Assembly: GCA_027073945.1 (NCBI GenBank) | Contig: JALTEL010000059.1 | Span: 1 to 12,370, forward strand | Reading direction: 5' to 3' | Length of the DNA stretch: 12,370 nucleotides | DNA from: Caldifarciminota bacterium | GTDB lineage: Bacteria; WOR-3; Hydrothermia; UBA1063; CAJXJZ01 | Shown: one piece after another, positions 7,891 to 12,370 of the stretch | Numbering within the stretch: position 1 is the stretch's first letter | How the letters are laid out: every line of letters starts with the position of its first letter | Notes under the pieces: model-generated | What the model was told of the DNA's origin: nothing | Database searches by the model: none | What the model saw: only the letters and a program-made list of their open reading frames with translations | Translations under genes and position numbers: made by a program

Positions 7891-10563
7891 ATGAAAAAGT
7901 ACGTATACTTCTTTGGTAATGGAAAAGCCGAAGGCTCTAAAGAACTGAAGAATCTGTTGGGCGGGAAAGGTGCGAATTTGCATGAAATGACGGCTATGGG
8001 CATTCCGGTTCCACCGGGTTTTACAATATCCACTGAGGCGTGTGTCTATTTCTTTAAAAACAATGATATGCCTCAGGGACTGGATACTGCTGTTTCGGAG
8101 AATCTCAAAAGACTGGAGCAGGTTATAGGCAAAAAATTTGGAGACGAAAACAACCCGCTGCTTGTCTCTGTACGCTCGGGTGCGAGAATATCCATGCCCG
8201 GGATGATGGATACGATTTTAAATTTAGGTCTGAATGATAAATCGGTTGAGGGCCTTGCACAGCAAACAGGTAATAAAAGATTTGCTCTTGATTCTTACAG
8301 AAGATTTATTCAGATGTTTGGTGAGACTGCAAAAGGCATACCTCACAAAGTGTTTGAATCCGTTCTTTCAATCAAGAAAAAGAGTAAGGGCATAGAGTTC
8401 GATTATGAACTTGATGCTGCCGATCTTGCCAGTTTGATAGAGGAGTACAAGAAAATCTATCAAGATAAAACAGGTGAGGAGTTCCCTCAGGACCCATGGC
8501 AGCAGATGTGGGCTGCTATAATAGCTGTTTTCAATTCATGGAATAGCGAAAGGGCAATAAGTTACAGGCAGATAAACAGGATTCCCGATGAATGGGGCAC
8601 TGCTGTCAATATTGTTGCAATGGTTTTTGGGAATATGGGTGATGATAGCGGAACAGGCGTTGCTTTTTCGAGAGACATAAGGAACGGTGAAAATCAGTTT
8701 TACGGAGAATTTTTACCCAATGCACAGGGTGAAGATGTGGTGGCGGGCATTAGAACACCCCATGCCATCAATAAATATTCCAAACAGGAGAAGAACAGCG
8801 AATTACCAACCCTTGAAGAGTTAATGCCTGCAATGTACAAGCAGCTTGAGGACATTGCCCATAAGCTTGAAAATCATTACAGAGATACTCAGGATGTGGA
8901 ATTTACCATTGAAAAAGGCAAGTTGTATTTGTTGCAGACCAGGACGGCAAAAAGAACGGCAAGGGCAGCCGTAAAAATAGCGGTGGATATGGCAAAAGAA
9001 GGTATTATCTCGAAGGAAGAGGCATTAATGAGGGTAGATGCAAAGAGAATTTCAGAACTTCTACATCCTCAGATAGACCCTGTTGCCTCCAGAGAAGTTA
9101 TTGCAAAAGGTCTGGGTGCCTCTCCTGGCGCCGCTTATGGCAAGGTGATTTTCGACTCTGATGAAGCTGCAGAGGTGGCATCCACAGGCGAGCCCGTGAT
9201 ACTGGTCAGAAGCGAGACTTCCCCGGAAGACATAAAGGGTATGGCTAAATCAAAGGGTATTCTTACATCAAGAGGGGGCATGACATCTCATGCAGCGGTT
9301 GTTGCAAGAGGGATGGGAGTCCCTGCCGTTGTTGGTGCAGAAGAAATTGATGTTGATTATGGCAAGCAGCAATTTTTGGTTGGCGGTGCGGTTGTTAAAA
9401 AATCCGATTATATAACCATTGACGGCACAACCGGCGAGGTGATGATCGGTAAAATAAATACCATTGACCCTGAAATATTTGCTGAATTTGATCAATTTTT
9501 AAAGTGGTCGGATGAAATCAGATGGCTGGGCGTAAGAGCGAATGCCGATACACCGGGTGATGCGGAGCGTGCGAGAAAATTCGGTGCCGAAGGTATAGGT
9601 CTTGCAAGAACAGAGCACATGTTCTTCAGCGGTGAGCGTATTTACGCTATGCAGGAAATGATACTTGCGGAAAGCACTGAGGAGAGGAAAAAGGCGCTTG
9701 CAAAGCTATTACCCATGCAGAGAGAGGATTTCAAAGGACTTTTTAAAGCAATGGACGGATTTTCCGTTACAATAAGATTGCTTGACCCGCCACTTCACGA
9801 ATTTGTTCCAAAAACAGAGGAACAGATAAGAGACCTGTCCGAGAGAACAGGAATCCCTGCTGATATTATAAAAGAAAAGGCAGAGTCTCTCAGGGAATCA
9901 AACCCGATGCTCGGACATAGGGGATGCAGGCTTGGTATAACCTATCCTGAGATTACCGAGATGCAAACACGCGCAATAATTGAAGCTGCAATAGAGGCAA
10001 AGCAAGAAGGCGCGCGCGTAAAACCCGAAATTATGGTGCCCATTGTGGCCCTCAAATCCGAACTGGACAATCAAAAGGCCATTATTGACAGAGTGGCAGA
10101 GGAAGTAATGAAAGAAAAAGGTGTGGAACTTGAATATGCGGTGGGGACTATGATTGAGTTACCGAGGGCGGCTTTGACCGCTGACCAGATAGCTAAAACA
10201 GCCCAATTTTTCTCTTTTGGTACAAATGACCTTACGCAGACTACATTCGGATTTTCCAGAGATGATGTGGGAAAATTTGTTCCGGAATATATAGAAAAAG
10301 GCATTATAACGGATGACCCGTTTCAGGTGCTTGATCAGCAAGGAGTAGGACAGCTGGTAAAAATTGGCGTGCAGAAAGGCAGAAGCACAAGGCCCTCCTT
10401 AAAGGTTGGTATCTGTGGGGAACATGGCGGAGAACCCAAAAGTGTTAAGTTCTGCCATAGAGCAGAGCTGGATTATGTTTCCTGTTCTCCTTTCAGAGTT
10501 CCTGTGGCTAGGGTTGCTGCGGCTCAGGCTGTTCTTGAGCAGAAAGCTGACAGAAAGAGGTAA
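7891..10563 (+). CDS. ppdK: Pyruvate, phosphate dikinase
   Basis: PPDK reversibly converts pyruvate, ATP and phosphate to phosphoenolpyruvate, AMP and pyrophosphate. In anaerobes it can run in either direction, as a glycolytic or gluconeogenic enzyme. The 890-residue length is normal. The N-terminal ATP-grasp half (about 1-360) has KGANLHEMT, SVRSGARISMPGMMDT (about 92-107), GTGVAFSRD and QTRTAKRT. The swivelling phosphohistidine domain (about 395-515) carries GGMTSHAAVVARGMG with phospho-acceptor His467 (His455 in the Clostridium symbiosum enzyme). The C-terminal PEP/pyruvate barrel (about 530-880) has GLARTEHMFF, RLLDPPLHEF, FGTNDLTQTT and the catalytic Cys842 in GICGEHGGEP. The DPPLHEFVP segment and the Thr-Ser-His motif distinguish PPDK from PEP synthase. 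The ATG follows GGAGG by five bases. A dedicated promoter precedes it and a hairpin terminator follows, so it looks monocistronic. No PPDK regulatory protein gene is visible in the window. Confidence 0.97.
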   Translation: MKKYVYFFGNGKAEGSKELKNLLGGKGANLHEMTAMGIPVPPGFTISTEACVYFFKNNDMPQGLDTAVSENLKRLEQVIGKKFGDENNPLLVSVRSGARISMPGMMDTILNLGLNDKSVEGLAQQTGNKRFALDSYRRFIQMFGETAKGIPHKVFESVLSIKKKSKGIEFDYELDAADLASLIEEYKKIYQDKTGEEFPQDPWQQMWAAIIAVFNSWNSERAISYRQINRIPDEWGTAVNIVAMVFGNMGDDSGTGVAFSRDIRNGENQFYGEFLPNAQGEDVVAGIRTPHAINKYSKQEKNSELPTLEELMPAMYKQLEDIAHKLENHYRDTQDVEFTIEKGKLYLLQTRTAKRTARAAVKIAVDMAKEGIISKEEALMRVDAKRISELLHPQIDPVASREVIAKGLGASPGAAYGKVIFDSDEAAEVASTGEPVILVRSETSPEDIKGMAKSKGILTSRGGMTSHAAVVARGMGVPAVVGAEEIDVDYGKQQFLVGGAVVKKSDYITIDGTTGEVMIGKINTIDPEIFAEFDQFLKWSDEIRWLGVRANADTPGDAERARKFGAEGIGLARTEHMFFSGERIYAMQEMILAESTEERKKALAKLLPMQREDFKGLFKAMDGFSVTIRLLDPPLHEFVPKTEEQIRDLSERTGIPADIIKEKAESLRESNPMLGHRGCRLGITYPEITEMQTRAIIEAAIEAKQEGARVKPEIMVPIVALKSELDNQKAIIDRVAEEVMKEKGVELEYAVGTMIELPRAALTADQIAKTAQFFSFGTNDLTQTTFGFSRDDVGKFVPEYIEKGIITDDPFQVLDQQGVGQLVKIGVQKGRSTRPSLKVGICGEHGGEPKSVKFCHRAELDYVSCSPFRVPVARVAAAQAVLEQKADRKR

Positions 10564-10573
10564 CTATAATACT

Positions 10574-12370
10574 TTAAGCAGGAAGGGAATTTCCCTTCCT
10601 GCTTATTTTAATATAGAGCATTAGAAATAAAAGCATCAAAATACTCATATATACACCTGCTTTAAACATTTTTCCACTATAGCGGAACACCACTCTGTGT
10701 GAGCCGGGTGAATTAATCCGTACTGCTGTAAAATAGCCGTCAGCCTTCAACACTTCTGTCCTTTTCCCGTCAACTGTACATGCCCACTCGGGATACCATC
10801 TTTGTTTGATATAGAGATATCCGGGTTGATTGTTTTGAATCTCAAAGATGAGTTTTTGCGGTTTGTCGGAAATTTTTTCAATAACAGCGGGCATGGTTTG
10901 ATACTCATCAGTCATCAGATTATACCATAGCGTACTGTCCTGTGAATCTGTGTCTATACGTGGGCAAAAATAATATGCAGGTACGGAGTCTTTGACTTTA
11001 AAAAGCGCACAGGGACCCATATCGTCAATCTTTTTAAAATCATCGCAGGAATTATACAGATTCTTTTTGGGTGTAAAGTAATACTTGATGCCGAGGTTTT
11101 TAAAGAGCTGTCTTATATGCAACGTATCCCCTTTGCTTTCGAGCACCTCAAGTTTGAAATACATCTCCTGTATAAAGTGAGGCACCATTTGAAGCGCAAC
11201 GTAACCGCCCAGGTTTTTGTAACCGTATTTCATCAGAAAATCACCCGGGAATAATGTGCCTGCCAGAAAGTAATTTTTCAAATTCATTTGCTGGTAAGGG
11301 AAAAATGTTAAAAGTTCCGTTGAATCAAGTCCTTGTGGTGATTGTGATAGGTAAAAATGCTCTTTATCCAGCTTTGTCGGGACATACAATGCATGTTCAA
11401 TGTTTCTTAGTCTTTGAGTTTTAAGCAGCATTGCCTGTGTGAATAACAATTCAATGAAAAGCAGGATATAAAGCACGCCTCTCTGTGTTTTTACGAACAT
11501 TTTTGCCGGTACTGCAAAAGCAAATACAAAAAGAAGCATGCTAATGATAATTTCCACGTCGTTAGCCGGGTTTTTTATATCCAGTAGTGAGTAAAAGCCT
11601 CTATTTCCTGCATTGGTCAGGGCAAAAATAATATAGAGACACACAAATAGCAACACCACAGCAGAAAAAATACGAAGTCTTTTTACTTTTATGCCTTGCT
11701 TAAAACCCATACCTGCAAAGTAGGAAATGCCCACTATGGATAGTATCCACCATCTCACAGGCGCCCTTATACTGCCGATTATCGGTAGTGTTGCGAATAA
11801 ATGATACAGAGGATTTATATCGGGAAAGGCCATTAAAACCCCTGCTGCAATGAGGCATAGGAACACAATGGTGCTTCTGCGTTTGATTTTTCCGATTCCG
11901 GATACAAAAAGCCCGAGCCCTGTTATTGTCAGGAATATTTCACCGAAGAAAAATGGCACAACATAGGCAGGATATCTGAATGGGTATTGAAAAATAAGAA
12001 AAAGCCATGAAATAGCAATAGGCATGGAGTCTTTAACAATGAAGTTGTAGCCTTTTGCAATATGACTTCTTTCTGATTTAAAAATAAGTTGAAAGCTCGG
12101 AAGAATCTGGGGAAGTGCAAGAAAAGCGGCAATAATGAACAACAAAATCACAAGTAAGCCTGCATTAATACTTTCTCTGATTGTTTTCGCTTGCAGTATT
12201 GCGTATAGAAAAGCCCCTGATGCTGTTATTATAAATAGCTGAGGATGATATGACAGTATCTGAAGGACCGCTGTGACGACAAATAATATCTTCCACCTAA
12301 GAGCTTTGGCTTCGTTAAAGTGTTCTATGCTCAACAGAAGGAAGGGGAACAGCATTAGAGTACCGATTAT
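10574..12370 (-). CDS. YfhO-family polytopic membrane protein, partial (N-terminus beyond window)
   Basis: The reading frame is open to the right edge, including the five codons before the first in-window ATG (12353-12355), so that Met is probably internal and the true start lies outside. About 598 codons are visible; family members are usually 700-900 residues, so an N-terminal part with further membrane helices is likely missing. Numbering from the in-window Met, residues 1-312 are dominated by about ten hydrophobic helices with short loops, including SYHPQLF (about 35-41) and GSIRAPVRWW. Residues about 313-565 form an extracytoplasmic domain, and a last helix spans about 567-583. The C-terminal segment QRWYPEWACTVDGK (518-531) followed by the GSHRVVFRY stretch is the pattern I know from YfhO proteins, which resemble GT-C glycosyltransferases. 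In Gram-positive bacteria YfhO is linked to glycosylation of teichoic or lipoteichoic acid; the role in other bacteria is unknown to me. Its last codons overlap the shared hairpin. No glycan-synthesis neighbours are visible. Confidence 0.82.
   Translation of the reverse strand: MIGTLMLFPFLLLSIEHFNEAKALRWKILFVVTAVLQILSYHPQLFIITASGAFLYAILQAKTIRESINAGLLVILLFIIAAFLALPQILPSFQLIFKSERSHIAKGYNFIVKDSMPIAISWLFLIFQYPFRYPAYVVPFFFGEIFLTITGLGLFVSGIGKIKRRSTIVFLCLIAAGVLMAFPDINPLYHLFATLPIIGSIRAPVRWWILSIVGISYFAGMGFKQGIKVKRLRIFSAVVLLFVCLYIIFALTNAGNRGFYSLLDIKNPANDVEIIISMLLFVFAFAVPAKMFVKTQRGVLYILLFIELLFTQAMLLKTQRLRNIEHALYVPTKLDKEHFYLSQSPQGLDSTELLTFFPYQQMNLKNYFLAGTLFPGDFLMKYGYKNLGGYVALQMVPHFIQEMYFKLEVLESKGDTLHIRQLFKNLGIKYYFTPKKNLYNSCDDFKKIDDMGPCALFKVKDSVPAYYFCPRIDTDSQDSTLWYNLMTDEYQTMPAVIEKISDKPQKLIFEIQNNQPGYLYIKQRWYPEWACTVDGKRTEVLKADGYFTAVRINSPGSHRVVFRYSGKMFKAGVYMSILMLLFLMLYIKISRKGNSLPA
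10575..10605. terminator. Hairpin terminator between convergent ppdK and the YfhO-like gene
   Basis: An inverted repeat centred on 10590 pairs 10575-10589 with 10591-10605 without mismatch (15 potential pairs; the innermost will form the loop). It begins 12 bases after the ppdK stop. On the plus strand it is followed by TTTTAATAT, a modest U-rich tract, so it probably terminates ppdK. On the minus strand the bases after the stem are AAGTATTATAG, poor for intrinsic termination, though the stem could still protect the mRNA end. The whole stem lies within the final codons of the minus-strand gene. Confidence 0.75.

Noticed and set aside
10406..10624. Plus-strand 72-codon frame across the ppdK end and the hairpin
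   Set aside because: Overlaps the conserved catalytic Cys region of PPDK and runs through the terminator; no similarity to a known protein and no Shine-Dalgarno site.

Overview
The window reads as a typical stretch of chromosome from an anaerobic or fermentative bacterium. The strongest lineage clue is a very large secreted C25 (gingipain-like) peptidase that ends in a FlgD-like / type IX secretion-style C-terminal domain (SPNPF...DINGRLI...G...W.G.D..G..L.SGVYFYRL). That architecture is common in the Bacteroidetes/FCB group and in candidate lineages such as WOR-3, Cloacimonetes, Fermentibacteria and Zixibacteria. Base composition is moderately AT-rich, and Shine-Dalgarno sites are mostly strong GGAGG types. 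The species cannot be named from sequence inspection alone. I see no mobile elements, CRISPR array, tRNA, rRNA or phage genes.

Layout. Positions 1-258 are a non-coding or gene-tail flank with a possible promoter. From 259 to 7772 five plus-strand genes are packed as one apparent operon: an M42-family metal-dependent aminopeptidase, panB, panC, panD, and the 1491-residue C25 peptidase. Junctions are a 2-nt gap, an 8-nt overlap, a 4-nt ATGA overlap and a 9-nt gap, so translational coupling is likely. A 118-nt gap with a good sigma70-type promoter precedes ppdK (pyruvate, phosphate dikinase, 7891-10563). A convergent minus-strand gene then runs from the right edge to 10574. It encodes a YfhO-family polytopic membrane protein and is cut by the window end. 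A 15-bp near-perfect hairpin at 10575-10605 lies just after ppdK and also encodes the last residues of the YfhO-like protein.

How the genes work together. PanB converts 2-oxoisovalerate to ketopantoate, PanD makes beta-alanine from aspartate, and PanC joins beta-alanine to pantoate, giving pantothenate for coenzyme A. The ketopantoate reductase step (PanE or an alternative) is not encoded here. PpdK interconverts pyruvate and phosphoenolpyruvate and is separately transcribed. The two peptidases flanking panBCD (one cytosolic, one exported) could feed amino acids to the cell, but a functional link to pantothenate synthesis is only inferred from co-linearity. Nothing here requires an undescribed system; the most notable items are the peptidase-pan operon arrangement, the modular architecture of the giant peptidase, and the terminator embedded in coding sequence.
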